Part shown: positions 53,438 to 61,915 of the stretch, piece after piece
Numbering within the stretch: the first letter of the stretch is position 1
Layout of the letters: every line of letters starts with the position of its first letter
Assembly (NCBI RefSeq): GCF_043226085.1
Contig: NZ_CP171225.1
Location: 1,488,001 to 1,552,000 of the forward strand
Direction of reading: 5' to 3'
Origin: Amaricoccus sp003258405
GTDB lineage: Bacteria; Pseudomonadota; Alphaproteobacteria; Rhodobacterales; Rhodobacteraceae
DNA: 64,000 bases
Position numbers and translations under genes: made by a program
Notes under the pieces: model-generated
Told to the model about the DNA's origin: nothing
The model's input: the letters and a program-made list of their open reading frames with translations, nothing else
The model's database searches: none

Positions 53438-55261
53438 CTAGGATTGCCGCCGGCACAGCACTGTGCCCCGGTCGCCCGCCGCCAGGACACGCGGCCCGGC
53501 GGCGCTGACGGCGCGCAGGCCGCCCTCGAAGCCCGTGCGGTCTGCCTGCCAGTGGCGGCCGTCGAAGACCATCGCGGACCCGGCGGTGCCGACCGCGACG
53601 GTCGTCGCGCCGTTGCCGTCGATGGCGAGAAGGTCGTGGCGCGCGCGCGCAGGTGTCGGCTGCCAGCTTCGCCCGTCGAAATGGCAGATCGTGCCCGAGA
53701 GACCGACGACGAAGATATCGTCCAGCGCCGTGCCGCAGACGTCGAAGAGGAAATTCTCGGTGCCTGAGCTGAATTCCTGCCAGGCGGTGCCGTTCCAGCG
53801 CAGCACCAGACCATAGTCGCCCACTGCCAGCAGGTGGTCGCGGTCGAGCCCCCAGAGGCCGTAGAGGGCCGAGCGGGTGCCCGAGACCATCCGCGTCCAG
53901 TCCTGCCCGTCCCAGCGCAGGATCAGCCCCTCGTCCCCCGCGGCGATGACAGTGCCGGCGCCGTCGCTCCACAGCGCCATGATGGTGACGTCGAGCTTGA
54001 GGTCGAAATGCATGCGCCAGTGCGTGCCGTCGAAGTGGTGGATCTCGCCCAGTTGCCCGGCGGCCAGAATCCCGCCGTCATCCGCCGCGGCCAGCGCATG
54101 CAGGCCAAGGGTGCCGGCGGGCGGCAGCCTCTCCCAGCCCGCACCGTTCTGGATGAGGACGGTGCCTTCTTCGCCGCAGGCATAGGCGGCGCCTGTTTCG
54201 GGGTGCTGCCAGACGCCCCAGAGCTGGCGGTCGGTGCCGGTCTGCATTCTGTCCCAGATCGGTGCCGGTGCGGCTTGTACGACAGGGGCGGCTGTGGCCT
54301 TGGTACCACCGGCGAGGAGCGTGGCGAAGTCGCCGACGGCAAGGACCTCGCCCGTGGCGCTGACATCGAGCCCGAGGAGGTCGTGCAGGGTGGCAGCGGC
54401 GAGCGGGGTGACGGTATCGCCGCGAATTGCGGCGCTGAAGCCGCGGTCGCCCACCGCCAGAGCGCCGCTGCCCAGCGCGCGCAGGGTACGGAGGCGGGGC
54501 GCGCCGGGGCCGGGGTCGAGCTTGTGGAACGCCTCGCCATCCCAGCGCAAAAGGTCGCCGCGGAAGCCGCCGGCCCCGATGAAATACCGCCCGCCGGCGA
54601 GGAGCACATGATCCGGCGCCAGCGCCAGCGCCGACTGGACCGTGGTGGCGACCGGGCAGGATTGCGGCGACCAGCGGCCGTCGCGGTCGCGGATCAGCAC
54701 GGTCCCGTTGGCACCCGCCGCCAGCACGCGGCCATCGCCCAGCGCGGTGACGGCGCGCAGGTGGAACGAGGTGCCCGAGTCCTCGGGCAGCCAGCCCTCG
54801 CCGACGTCGCTGAGGATGACGCCGTTGTCGCCAACCGCCCAGAACCGGCCCTCGGCATCGCTGGCGACGCCGAAGAGTGGCGTGTTTTCGGCATCGGCGG
54901 CATATCTGCCGTCCGCGCCCTCAAGGCAGCCGCGTTCCAGCGTCCAGTCCGTGCCGTCGAAACGCCAGATCGCCCCCATCCAGCCGACCGCGACCAGCTG
55001 GCCGGCGGCATCGCTGGCGAAGGCGTGGACCGGCGTGCGGGTGCTCAGTTGCGTCCGGCTCCAGGCCGCGCCATTGAGGCGCAGGACGATCCCGTCGTCG
55101 CCGCCGACGAACTGGCCGTGCGGGCATGAATGGACCGCCCAGAAAACGTCGCCGGGCTGGGTCGGGGCACCTTCCAGCGCTTGCCAGCCGGTGATTGGCG
55201 GGCTGGCGGCGGCCTTGCCGCGCAGGAGGCCGCGGCGGGAAATCGTCGTCGCTTCGCTCAC
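53438..55261 (-). CDS. Tat-exported beta-propeller (BNR/WD40-like) protein
   Basis: A 607-residue protein. GTG 55261 is the start because it overlaps the Mrp stop (GTGA) and because a Tat-type leader follows (SRRGLLRGKAAA). About ten to twelve blades repeat the pattern [VI]LA[AV]GD.G.[VIL]..[WF][DN]G..W (examples VIAAGDEGLILRWDGQDW, LLAVGDYGLVLRWNGTAW, ALAAADDGGILAAGQLG). This makes two propellers or one large one. No catalytic motif is visible. Coupling to an Mrp ATPase and the molybdoenzyme suggests an assembly or interaction scaffold in the periplasm. The leader lacks a strong hydrophobic core, so Tat export is probable but not certain. Confidence 0.8.
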   Translation of the reverse strand: MSEATTISRRGLLRGKAAASPPITGWQALEGAPTQPGDVFWAVHSCPHGQFVGGDDGIVLRLNGAAWSRTQLSTRTPVHAFASDAAGQLVAVGWMGAIWRFDGTDWTLERGCLEGADGRYAADAENTPLFGVASDAEGRFWAVGDNGVILSDVGEGWLPEDSGTSFHLRAVTALGDGRVLAAGANGTVLIRDRDGRWSPQSCPVATTVQSALALAPDHVLLAGGRYFIGAGGFRGDLLRWDGEAFHKLDPGPGAPRLRTLRALGSGALAVGDRGFSAAIRGDTVTPLAAATLHDLLGLDVSATGEVLAVGDFATLLAGGTKATAAPVVQAAPAPIWDRMQTGTDRQLWGVWQHPETGAAYACGEEGTVLIQNGAGWERLPPAGTLGLHALAAADDGGILAAGQLGEIHHFDGTHWRMHFDLKLDVTIMALWSDGAGTVIAAGDEGLILRWDGQDWTRMVSGTRSALYGLWGLDRDHLLAVGDYGLVLRWNGTAWQEFSSGTENFLFDVCGTALDDIFVVGLSGTICHFDGRSWQPTPARARHDLLAIDGNGATTVAVGTAGSAMVFDGRHWQADRTGFEGGLRAVSAAGPRVLAAGDRGTVLCRRQS

Positions 55262-56370
55262 CGCTTGCCCTCCGCCGCTTCGGCCGCACTGTGCAGACGG
55301 CGGCTCTCGCCCTCCAGCATCCGGGCCAACTCCCGGCTCACCACCTCGCGGTCCTGCCCGCCGATCGCGGCAAGGGCGCGCTCCATCTCCTCGTCTGCAA
55401 GGTTCTTCTCGAAGACCTCGTCGAGGCCCCGGGCAACCGTGCCGCCGAAGTCGCGCCGGCCGAGCGCCGCGCAGGCATCGATGACAGGGCCAAAAGCGTC
55501 GGCGACAGGGACGCTGCCGTCCAGCACCACCGGCCGGCCATGATCGGAGCCGGCGGCAAGCGCCGGGTCGAGCGGCAGTTGGGCGAGGCTGGCGATCCCG
55601 AGCTCGGCGAGACGGCCAGCAAGGCCCGCATCGGGGAAGATATGAAAGGCGCCCTGGCAATGCGGGCAGGTTACGCCGGCCATGTTCTCGACGCAGCCGA
55701 TCACCGGCAGGCCGCGTTCGGCGCAGAAACGGGCGGCTTTGAGGCTGTCCATCTGGGCGACCGCCTGCGGGGTGGTGACCAGAAGAGCCGAGGTGTTGCA
55801 GCCTTCGAGGAGGTCCGTCAGCGTGATGAGCTCGTTGCCGGTGCCGGGCGGCATGTCGATGATCAGGAAGTCGAGCTGGCCCCAGTCGAAGGATCCCACC
55901 AGGTGGTGGATGAAATCGTGCTTGAAGGCGTCACGCCAGACCACCGGCGACTCGTCGCTTTGCAGGAGGAAGGCGAGCGAGCCGACCTTGACCGGATAGG
56001 TCAGCGCCGGGTCGGAGAAGTCCTTGGTTTCAAGGCCGTGCCTGTCGACCCTGACATGGGCGCCTGCAAAGCCGAAGAACCGGCTCTGGTTCGGGCCGTG
56101 GATGTCGGCGTCCGCCATGCCGGTGCGGAAGCCCTGGGCGGCAAGGCCGGCGGCGAGGTTGGCGGCGACGGTGCTCTTGCCCACCCCGCCCTTGTTCGCC
56201 AGCACCAGGATGATCTGGTCGATATGGCTCAGCCGCGCTTCGACCAGCTTTTGGTTGTGGCTGCGCTTGTTCAGCTTGCAGGTCTGCTCCTGCGGGCAGA
56301 ACCCGCAGGCATGGCCGAGGCCGCAGTCCTCGCCCTCTTCGTCCGGCAGCTTCAGGTTCGGATGCGCCAT
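55258..56370 (-). CDS. Mrp/NBP35-family P-loop ATPase
   Basis: A 370-residue ATPase. An N-terminal Cys cluster (CGLGHACGFCPQEQTC, residues about 16-31) may bind Fe-S. The deviant Walker A is ANKGGVGKSTVAANLA (residues about 58-73) and the switch is DMPPGTGNELITL. A second Cys pair, VTCPHCQGAF (residues about 230-239), follows. Mrp proteins carry or insert Fe-S clusters. It lies one base after the gamma gene stop and overlaps the propeller start (GTGA), so it belongs to the ddh operon and may mature its Fe-S or Mo subunits. The extra N-terminal cysteines are unusual compared with simple Mrp. Confidence 0.88.
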   Translation of the reverse strand: MAHPNLKLPDEEGEDCGLGHACGFCPQEQTCKLNKRSHNQKLVEARLSHIDQIILVLANKGGVGKSTVAANLAAGLAAQGFRTGMADADIHGPNQSRFFGFAGAHVRVDRHGLETKDFSDPALTYPVKVGSLAFLLQSDESPVVWRDAFKHDFIHHLVGSFDWGQLDFLIIDMPPGTGNELITLTDLLEGCNTSALLVTTPQAVAQMDSLKAARFCAERGLPVIGCVENMAGVTCPHCQGAFHIFPDAGLAGRLAELGIASLAQLPLDPALAAGSDHGRPVVLDGSVPVADAFGPVIDACAALGRRDFGGTVARGLDEVFEKNLADEEMERALAAIGGQDREVVSRELARMLEGESRRLHSAAEAAEGKR

Positions 56371-56371
56371 G

Positions 56372-57157
56372 TCAGTTCCCCACCGCCGGCGGCGCCGGGG
56401 GCTTCATGTCGGCGATGATCCAGTCCGCCGAGACCAGCTTCAGCCCGTCGCGCTGCTTGTCGGCGCCCTGCCAGATGGCGAAGGCCACCGGGATCGTGTC
56501 GCGGTCGAAGCTGACCTGATACTGACCCTCGTCCTTCAGGGGCCGCGACATCACCACGATCCATTCGCTGTCGTCGGGGTTGGAGCCGGTGGTATAGGCG
56601 CTGCCCCCGGTGACGGGCTGCTCATCGAGCCGGGTGATGCTGCCCGGGCCGCCGGCGGCGAGCGATTCCACATGGTTGTCGTCGGGGTGCCAATACCAGA
56701 TGTTGACCGCGCTTTCCGGAGAGTCCCCCATCATGTAGGACGTGTACTCGTCATTGTCCGAGAACTCGATGGCCGCGCCGTCACGGAACTTGTCGCGCTC
56801 GGTCGAGATGTTCTTGGTCGGATCGGCCCAGCGGAGGCGGACGTAGAAGCGGTCCGAGGTCCGGGCGAGCTGGAAGACCAGGTTCTGTTGCGGATAGTCT
56901 TCGCTGTAGCGGATCTCGACCGAGGGATGGACCGGCGGCGCCAGCGCCATGTCGACGCGGTATTCCGGCACCCGCATCCAGATGATGTCGTCGGGATCGT
57001 TGATGGTGCGCAGGAAGATCTTGTCGGGGATCTTGGTGACGGGCACCGTGTCGCCGGGCTCGATCAGCTTGATATTACCTTCGTTCAAGCTCTGGGCGGC
57101 GAGAGGCTGGGCCGCCAGAAGCGCTGCGGCGATCACGGAAATCCTAAGTCCGGGCAT
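56372..57157 (-). CDS. ddhC: Heme b (gamma) subunit of the type II molybdoenzyme
   Basis: A 261-residue periplasmic protein with a signal peptide (ISVIAAALLAAQPLAAQ) and an ethylbenzene-dehydrogenase-like heme-b fold: DPDDIIWMRVPEYRVDMALAPP, VRLRWADPTKN, DGAAIEFSDNDEYTSYMMGD, SAVNIWYWHPDDN and SEWIVVMSRPLK. Met and Lys residues suited to axial heme ligation are present but I cannot assign them. It takes electrons from the beta subunit to a soluble cytochrome. It has a strong GGAGGAG ribosome site. Last of the A-B-D-C set. Confidence 0.87.
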   Translation of the reverse strand: MPGLRISVIAAALLAAQPLAAQSLNEGNIKLIEPGDTVPVTKIPDKIFLRTINDPDDIIWMRVPEYRVDMALAPPVHPSVEIRYSEDYPQQNLVFQLARTSDRFYVRLRWADPTKNISTERDKFRDGAAIEFSDNDEYTSYMMGDSPESAVNIWYWHPDDNHVESLAAGGPGSITRLDEQPVTGGSAYTTGSNPDDSEWIVVMSRPLKDEGQYQVSFDRDTIPVAFAIWQGADKQRDGLKLVSADWIIADMKPPAPPAVGN

Positions 57158-57166
57158 GGTCTCCTC

Positions 57167-57919
57167 CTAACCCCAGAGATTTGTGTTGGCCGCTTGCGGG
57201 ACGGAGCTCTGCTCGCGGTCCGTGGCCGAGCGGTAGGGGCCAACGCGGGCTTCAAGCTCGGCGATCTGGACGCGCGCCAGCTCGTGCAGGTCGCGGATCA
57301 GGCGGGCGAGCGTGGCATCGAGCACCCGGCCGGCGGGCCTGTGGATCGCGGCGCCGACCAGCGCCAGCAGCGGCTCGATGTAGCGGGCGAGGAAATCCCG
57401 CTGCGCCCGGCGCAGCGGGGCGGGGTCCCGGGCCTCGGCAATTGCCCGGGCTTCGAGATGGGCGAGGACGGCCATGAACTCGAGAAGGCAGGCGAGGTGG
57501 TCGGGCTCGTCCACCTTGCCTTCGTCACCGGTGGCCTGTTGCAGACCGAAATGGCGGTAGAAGGCGGCGGTGTTCAGCATGAAGGTGGGGCGGGCCAGAC
57601 CGCCCAGGATCTCCTCGTGCTCGCCAGCCAGAAGAGAGGTCAGGCGCTTGCCGCCGGGGCCATGCTCGAAGGCCGCGATGTAGCCAGCCTCCAGCGCGGC
57701 GAAGCTTTCGGATGGCGCCTCGCGCGGCCAGGGTCGGCCGGTGAGCTGGGTCCAGGCGGTATCGAAGGCGGCGTGGAAGCTGCCATCCACGAGCGCGTCC
57801 TGGAACGGCTCGATCGGGTGGCCGAAGGCCAGGGCGGCGAGGCGCCAGAGCGACTCCTTGGCCTGCGCCCTTTCGGCGCTTTCGCCATGCGGCAGCGGGG
57901 GGCGGGTGAGAACTGACAT
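57167..57919 (-). CDS. ddhD: TorD/DmsD-family chaperone for the molybdoenzyme
   Basis: A 250-residue cytosolic chaperone: helical throughout, with RLAALAFGHPIEPFQDALVDGSF, FAALEAGYIAAFEHGPGG, LNTAAFYRHFGLQ and ERAQAKESLWR, plus the late DEPDHLACLLEFMAVLAHLE (the E-PDH-xxxxLEF motif is the TorD-family signature). It would bind the Tat leader of DdhA and hold it for Mo-cofactor insertion. It overlaps closely with ddhB (3 bases apart) and ddhC, fixing the A-B-D-C order. Confidence 0.9.
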   Translation of the reverse strand: MSVLTRPPLPHGESAERAQAKESLWRLAALAFGHPIEPFQDALVDGSFHAAFDTAWTQLTGRPWPREAPSESFAALEAGYIAAFEHGPGGKRLTSLLAGEHEEILGGLARPTFMLNTAAFYRHFGLQQATGDEGKVDEPDHLACLLEFMAVLAHLEARAIAEARDPAPLRRAQRDFLARYIEPLLALVGAAIHRPAGRVLDATLARLIRDLHELARVQIAELEARVGPYRSATDREQSSVPQAANTNLWG

Positions 57920-57922
57920 CGC

Positions 57923-58900
57923 CTAGCTCAGCTTGAACATTTCGGCGTGGCGATAGCCGATCAGGGTATCCATCAGCTCGCTGTCGGTGCCGGCCTGCTT
58001 CTTGGCGCGTTCCGTCTTGAGCGTCGCCAGTGACCCGACGACCGCCTCGCCGAAGAGGCTTTTCAGGTAGTCCAGCGGCACCCGGGTTTCCTCGGTTGGC
58101 TCGCCCTCGCTGTCGATCCGCGGTGGTGCCATCGGCGGCACGTAGAAGACGTTCGGCTGGGTGCCGAATTCTGGATGCAGCGGGATCGCCACCTTGTATT
58201 TCTCGACCAGAAGGTGGATCGGCCCGGCCTCGTCGTCGCGGTAGCCGATCCAGCGGATCCGGCCGACGCATTGCTTGGCACAGGCCGTCGGCAGGCCCTT
58301 CTCGATCCGCGGATAGCAGAAGATGCATTTCTCGGATTTCGAGATCTGCTCGTTGAAATAGACCTTCTTGTAGGGGCAGGCGGTGACGCAGTAGCGATAA
58401 CCGCGGCAGCGTTCCTGGTCGATCAGGACGATGCCATCCTCCTGCCGCTTGTAGATGGCGTTGCGCGAGCAGGCGGCAAGGCAGGCCGGGTTGGCGCAGT
58501 GGTTGCAGAGGCGCGGCAGGTAGAAATAGTAGCTGTTGGGATATTCGCCCCGGCCCTCGTCCTCGTCCCAGTTGGCACCCCAGGTGGGCTTGACGTTGGG
58601 CCGCAGCCAGGGGTCCGTCCCGGTCATCAGCGCCTGATCGTAGTTGTATTCCCAGGGGATGCCGTAGTCCTCGGCCGAGGGCGTGATGCCGATCTTCAGC
58701 GCCCCGTCCTCGTCGAAGCCGCCCCCCGAATTCTGGTAGTTTCGCGGATAGCCCTGTCCCGGATGCGTCTCGACGTTGTTCCAGTACATGTATTCGCGGC
58801 CGTTGCGGTTGGTCCACATGAGCTTGCAGGCCGAGGTGCAGGTCTGGCAGCCGATGCACTTGTTCAGGTCGAGGACCATGCTGAGTTGACGTTTGACCAT
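57923..58900 (-). CDS. ddhB: Fe-S (beta) subunit of the type II molybdoenzyme
   Basis: A 325-residue NarH-like electron-transfer subunit. It starts MVKRQLSMVLDLNKCIGCQTCTSACK (cluster 1), then CNHCANPACLAAC (cluster 2), ERCRGYRYCVTACPYKK (cluster 3), and CIFCYPRIEKGLPTACAKQC (cluster 4). In cluster 3 Tyr stands where the second Cys would be (CRGYRYC), which implies a [3Fe-4S] centre, as in DdhB/NarH (Trp there). Start ATG 58900 follows GGGAG. It shuttles electrons from the Mo subunit to the heme b subunit. It travels with DdhA through Tat in the folded complex, having no leader of its own. Confidence 0.92.
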   Translation of the reverse strand: MVKRQLSMVLDLNKCIGCQTCTSACKLMWTNRNGREYMYWNNVETHPGQGYPRNYQNSGGGFDEDGALKIGITPSAEDYGIPWEYNYDQALMTGTDPWLRPNVKPTWGANWDEDEGRGEYPNSYYFYLPRLCNHCANPACLAACSRNAIYKRQEDGIVLIDQERCRGYRYCVTACPYKKVYFNEQISKSEKCIFCYPRIEKGLPTACAKQCVGRIRWIGYRDDEAGPIHLLVEKYKVAIPLHPEFGTQPNVFYVPPMAPPRIDSEGEPTEETRVPLDYLKSLFGEAVVGSLATLKTERAKKQAGTDSELMDTLIGYRHAEMFKLS

Positions 58901-58928
58901 TGGAGGTCTCCCAATTCCTGTCGCCGGC

Positions 58929-61661
58929 TCACACGGCTTCGATGTCGACGCTGTTCTCGTGTGCAAGCTGGTTGGCGTTCCAGTGCCAGAGCGCGAAATT
59001 CAGGTGCCCCCAGCCCCCGACCAGCTCGAGCGGCTGCAGCAGGGTCGCCATGCAGGCATTCATCGGGCGCCAGTTCGGGAACTGGTGCGGTTCCCAGCCA
59101 TGCTCCATCATGATCGTGTCGCCGGGCAGGCTGGGATAGAACTTGGCCTGCGCGTAGAAGTCGCTGATCTCGTTGAAGACCCGAACCTGCGCGCCGTCCT
59201 TGATGCCCTTGGCCGCCGCCAGATTGGGGTTGATGTAGATATTTGGCTCGCCCCGTTGCAGGCGCATCATGAACTTGTTGCTGCGCCAGTTCGAATGGAT
59301 ACCCCAGCGGGTATGCGGCGAGAAGAACTGCAGCGGATAGTTCGATGCATCCCTGCCGGCATGGTGGCGCGCGGTCGGCACCGTGGCGCCCAGTTTCACG
59401 AAGCGGGGGTGATCGACGAAGAACGTGATCCGCCCTGTCATCGTCTTGTAAGGCTCCTTGCCCTCGGTCTGGCCGACGAAGGCATGGTAAGGCTCGTCCG
59501 GCTTCAGCGGATGGGTTGGCCCCGCGGCCTCGCCCATCACGAAGAAGCCGCGCTCGACCCCTTCCTCCAGCGTGGCTCCGTTGAACTCGGGGCCATTCTC
59601 GACGAGCCATTTGGTGGCATCGTAGTCGGTCATCAGCGTGCCGCCCATGGTGTAGTCGTCATGGATGGTGTCGAAGTCGCGTGTGACGTCGCCGTCCTGG
59701 TACTTGCTGATGCCGCGCGCCTTGGCGCGTTCCTGGATCTTCAGGGTCAGAAGCTCCATGATCTCCCAGTCCGATTTCGCCTCGCCGATCGGCTCCACGG
59801 GTCTGGAGAACACGTTGACGAAACGGTGGAAGGCGACGGAGCGCAGGTCCCAGGCCTCGTAATGGGACGCCGCCGGCAGAAGGTAGTCCGCCCATTGCGC
59901 GGTCGAGTCCATGCGGATGTTGATGTCGACGAACAGTTCCTCGACCTCGGCGAGGATCCTCTCGCGGTAGGCTTCTGCGCCCTTGTTGCGGCGGAACTTG
60001 TTGTCGGCGATCGAGATCAGTCCCTTCATGTCACCGAAGTAGGGCATCCAGCCCTCGTTGATCGACTCGTCGATCATCTCCTGCAATTCGTCGAGGTCGA
60101 AGCCGGTGCGGGCCTTGAGCTTCGCATTGTCGTAATGCGCCCGGGATTGCTCCATCATCCCGCCGCGAACGAACTCGCCCAAACCGCCCGCCTCCAGCCG
60201 CGGGAACTTCTTGAAGTCGGCCAGCGCCAGCTCCAGCCATTTCGGCTGATTCCACTCGATCCACGAGGTGTCGAGGCCGCCGGTCTTGCCACCGTGCCCG
60301 GTCAGCGCCAGCATCAGGGTCAGCGCCCAGCTGGTGTAGATGCCATTCGAATAGCGCCCGACGTTGAAGCCGGTCATCAACAGCGCCTTCTTGGCCTTCG
60401 CGAAGGTCTCGGCTTCGGCGCGGACCACCTTGGCGCCGACGCCGGTGACCGAGGCGGTCTCCTCGGGCGGGAACTTTGCCGCTTCGGCCTTCACCATCTC
60501 GAAGACGGTGGTGACGGGGATCTCGCCGACCATGAAGGTGCCTTCGAGGGCAGGATCGACCTCGCCAAGCTTGAGGGTCTTGTCCTCCGACCCCATCGAG
60601 CCCTTCACCTTGACCGGCTTCCCGGTCTTTGCATCCCAGTGGTAGAACACCTCGGCCGAGCCGTCCTCCTCGACATCGGCCTCGCGTAGCAGCATGCCGG
60701 TATCGGTGCGGACCAGGATCGGCAGGTCGGTCTGCTCCTTCATGAAGGCTTCGTTGTAGAGCTTGCCCTCGATGATGACGTTCACCATCGACATGGCCAG
60801 GAACGGATCGGCGCCCTGCTTGACCGGCAGCCACAGATCGGCGTGAATCGACGAGGGATTGTAATCTGGCGCCACCGAGACCACCCGCGCGCCGTTCCAC
60901 TTGGCTTCCCAGATGAAATGGGCGTCCGGGATACGCGTGACGTTCGGATTGAACAGTAGCATCATGATGTAGTCGGCGCCGAACCAGGCGTCCGAGGTGA
61001 AGCTTTCCAGCGCGTTGCCATAGGCCAGATGCGCGCCGGTATTGAGGTCACCCACATCGGTGAAGATATCGAGCTGCACGCCGCCGACCAGCGAGGCGAA
61101 GCGGTAGGGCGCTGCCAGCCGAACCATCGACTGGTTGCCCGAGCCGGTATGCGTCATCAGCTTGCCGGGACCGTATTTCTCGTAGATGTCGATGACCTTG
61201 TCGGCGATCTCCTCGGTTGCCTGATCCCAGCTGATCCGCTGCCACTTGCCCTCGCCACGCTCGCCGGCGCGCTTCATCGGGTAGCGCAGGCGGTCAGCCT
61301 CGTACATCGAGGTGGAATGGACCGAGCCCTTCTGGCAGCCGCGCGGGTTGGCATCCGGTATCGCCGAGTTGATCTGCGGATACTTCGCCAGCTGCTCTTC
61401 GCGGATGACGATGCCGTCCTTGACATAGATGTCGAAGGCGCAGTTACCGAGGCAGTTGATGCAATGGGCCGCCTTGCCGATCTTGTCCCAGGTGAATTCG
61501 TTGCGGTAGAGATCCTCCCAGTCGCGGTAGGGATACTCTTCCGTCAGCGTTTCGCCGATCGGCTCCAGCCTGTTCAGCGCCCAGCCGCGGTTCGCGGCGA
61601 AAAGGCCGGCTCCTGCCAGCGACGCACGCTTCATGAGTTCACGGCGTGTCCAACGAAGCAT
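58929..61661 (-). CDS. ddhA: Molybdopterin (alpha) subunit, probable dimethylsulfide dehydrogenase
   Basis: A 910-residue DMSO-reductase-family catalytic subunit. Tat leader TRRELMKRASLAGAG. The FS0 cluster ligands are His66-x3-Cys70-x3-Cys74 and Cys109 (AHCINCLGNC, RGCQKG), the pattern of type II enzymes (DdhA, EbdA, SerA, ClrA). FTDVGDLNTG (residues 200-209, Asp202/Asp205) includes a likely Mo-coordinating Asp. The order ddhA-B-D-C equals that of R. sulfidophilum, and my recollection of DdhA is a very close match, so DMS oxidation to DMSO is the best guess; ethylbenzene or selenate substrates are not excluded. Start ATG 61661 follows GAGGGAGGG. Confidence 0.85.
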   Translation of the reverse strand: MLRWTRRELMKRASLAGAGLFAANRGWALNRLEPIGETLTEEYPYRDWEDLYRNEFTWDKIGKAAHCINCLGNCAFDIYVKDGIVIREEQLAKYPQINSAIPDANPRGCQKGSVHSTSMYEADRLRYPMKRAGERGEGKWQRISWDQATEEIADKVIDIYEKYGPGKLMTHTGSGNQSMVRLAAPYRFASLVGGVQLDIFTDVGDLNTGAHLAYGNALESFTSDAWFGADYIMMLLFNPNVTRIPDAHFIWEAKWNGARVVSVAPDYNPSSIHADLWLPVKQGADPFLAMSMVNVIIEGKLYNEAFMKEQTDLPILVRTDTGMLLREADVEEDGSAEVFYHWDAKTGKPVKVKGSMGSEDKTLKLGEVDPALEGTFMVGEIPVTTVFEMVKAEAAKFPPEETASVTGVGAKVVRAEAETFAKAKKALLMTGFNVGRYSNGIYTSWALTLMLALTGHGGKTGGLDTSWIEWNQPKWLELALADFKKFPRLEAGGLGEFVRGGMMEQSRAHYDNAKLKARTGFDLDELQEMIDESINEGWMPYFGDMKGLISIADNKFRRNKGAEAYRERILAEVEELFVDINIRMDSTAQWADYLLPAASHYEAWDLRSVAFHRFVNVFSRPVEPIGEAKSDWEIMELLTLKIQERAKARGISKYQDGDVTRDFDTIHDDYTMGGTLMTDYDATKWLVENGPEFNGATLEEGVERGFFVMGEAAGPTHPLKPDEPYHAFVGQTEGKEPYKTMTGRITFFVDHPRFVKLGATVPTARHHAGRDASNYPLQFFSPHTRWGIHSNWRSNKFMMRLQRGEPNIYINPNLAAAKGIKDGAQVRVFNEISDFYAQAKFYPSLPGDTIMMEHGWEPHQFPNWRPMNACMATLLQPLELVGGWGHLNFALWHWNANQLAHENSVDIEAV

Positions 61662-61797
61662 GTTCCCTCCCTCGCCGCGTGCATCGCCGGTTTCATCCTC
61701 GGGCGGGATGGTCCTGCCGGCGCTGCCGCGGCCTGTTGTTTAGTCTTCAGGCAGCCTAGAACGGCGGAAGGGCCCCGGTGTTTGAGGTGATGTATTA

Positions 61798-61830
61798 GTT
61801 TGTAGGCGGTTTGTAACAGTTTTGCCCTGC
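61798..61830. promoter_or_regulatory. Three TTTG-led direct repeats, 11-bp period
   Basis: TTTGTAGGCGG, TTTGTAACAGT, TTTGCCCTGC begin at 61799, 61810 and 61821, exactly 11 bases apart; the first two share GTTTGTA. An isolated TTTG also lies at 61781. The repeats sit between ddhA (start 61661) and the divergent kinase (start 61916). Eleven-base spacing is typical of OmpR-type response-regulator boxes. Confidence 0.5.
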
Positions 61831-61915
61831 GCGCTTGCCGCGCCGCCTGCTCAACGCCTATCGTCAGGACAAAAGGAGCCTTGGAGCTTGGCTGTCGTTG
61901 CCGGCCGGGAAAAAA

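Noticed and set aside
55195..57916. Long plus-strand frames opposite the Mrp, gamma and chaperone genes
   Set aside because: Antisense shadows; the minus strand gives an ordered operon with start/stop overlaps.
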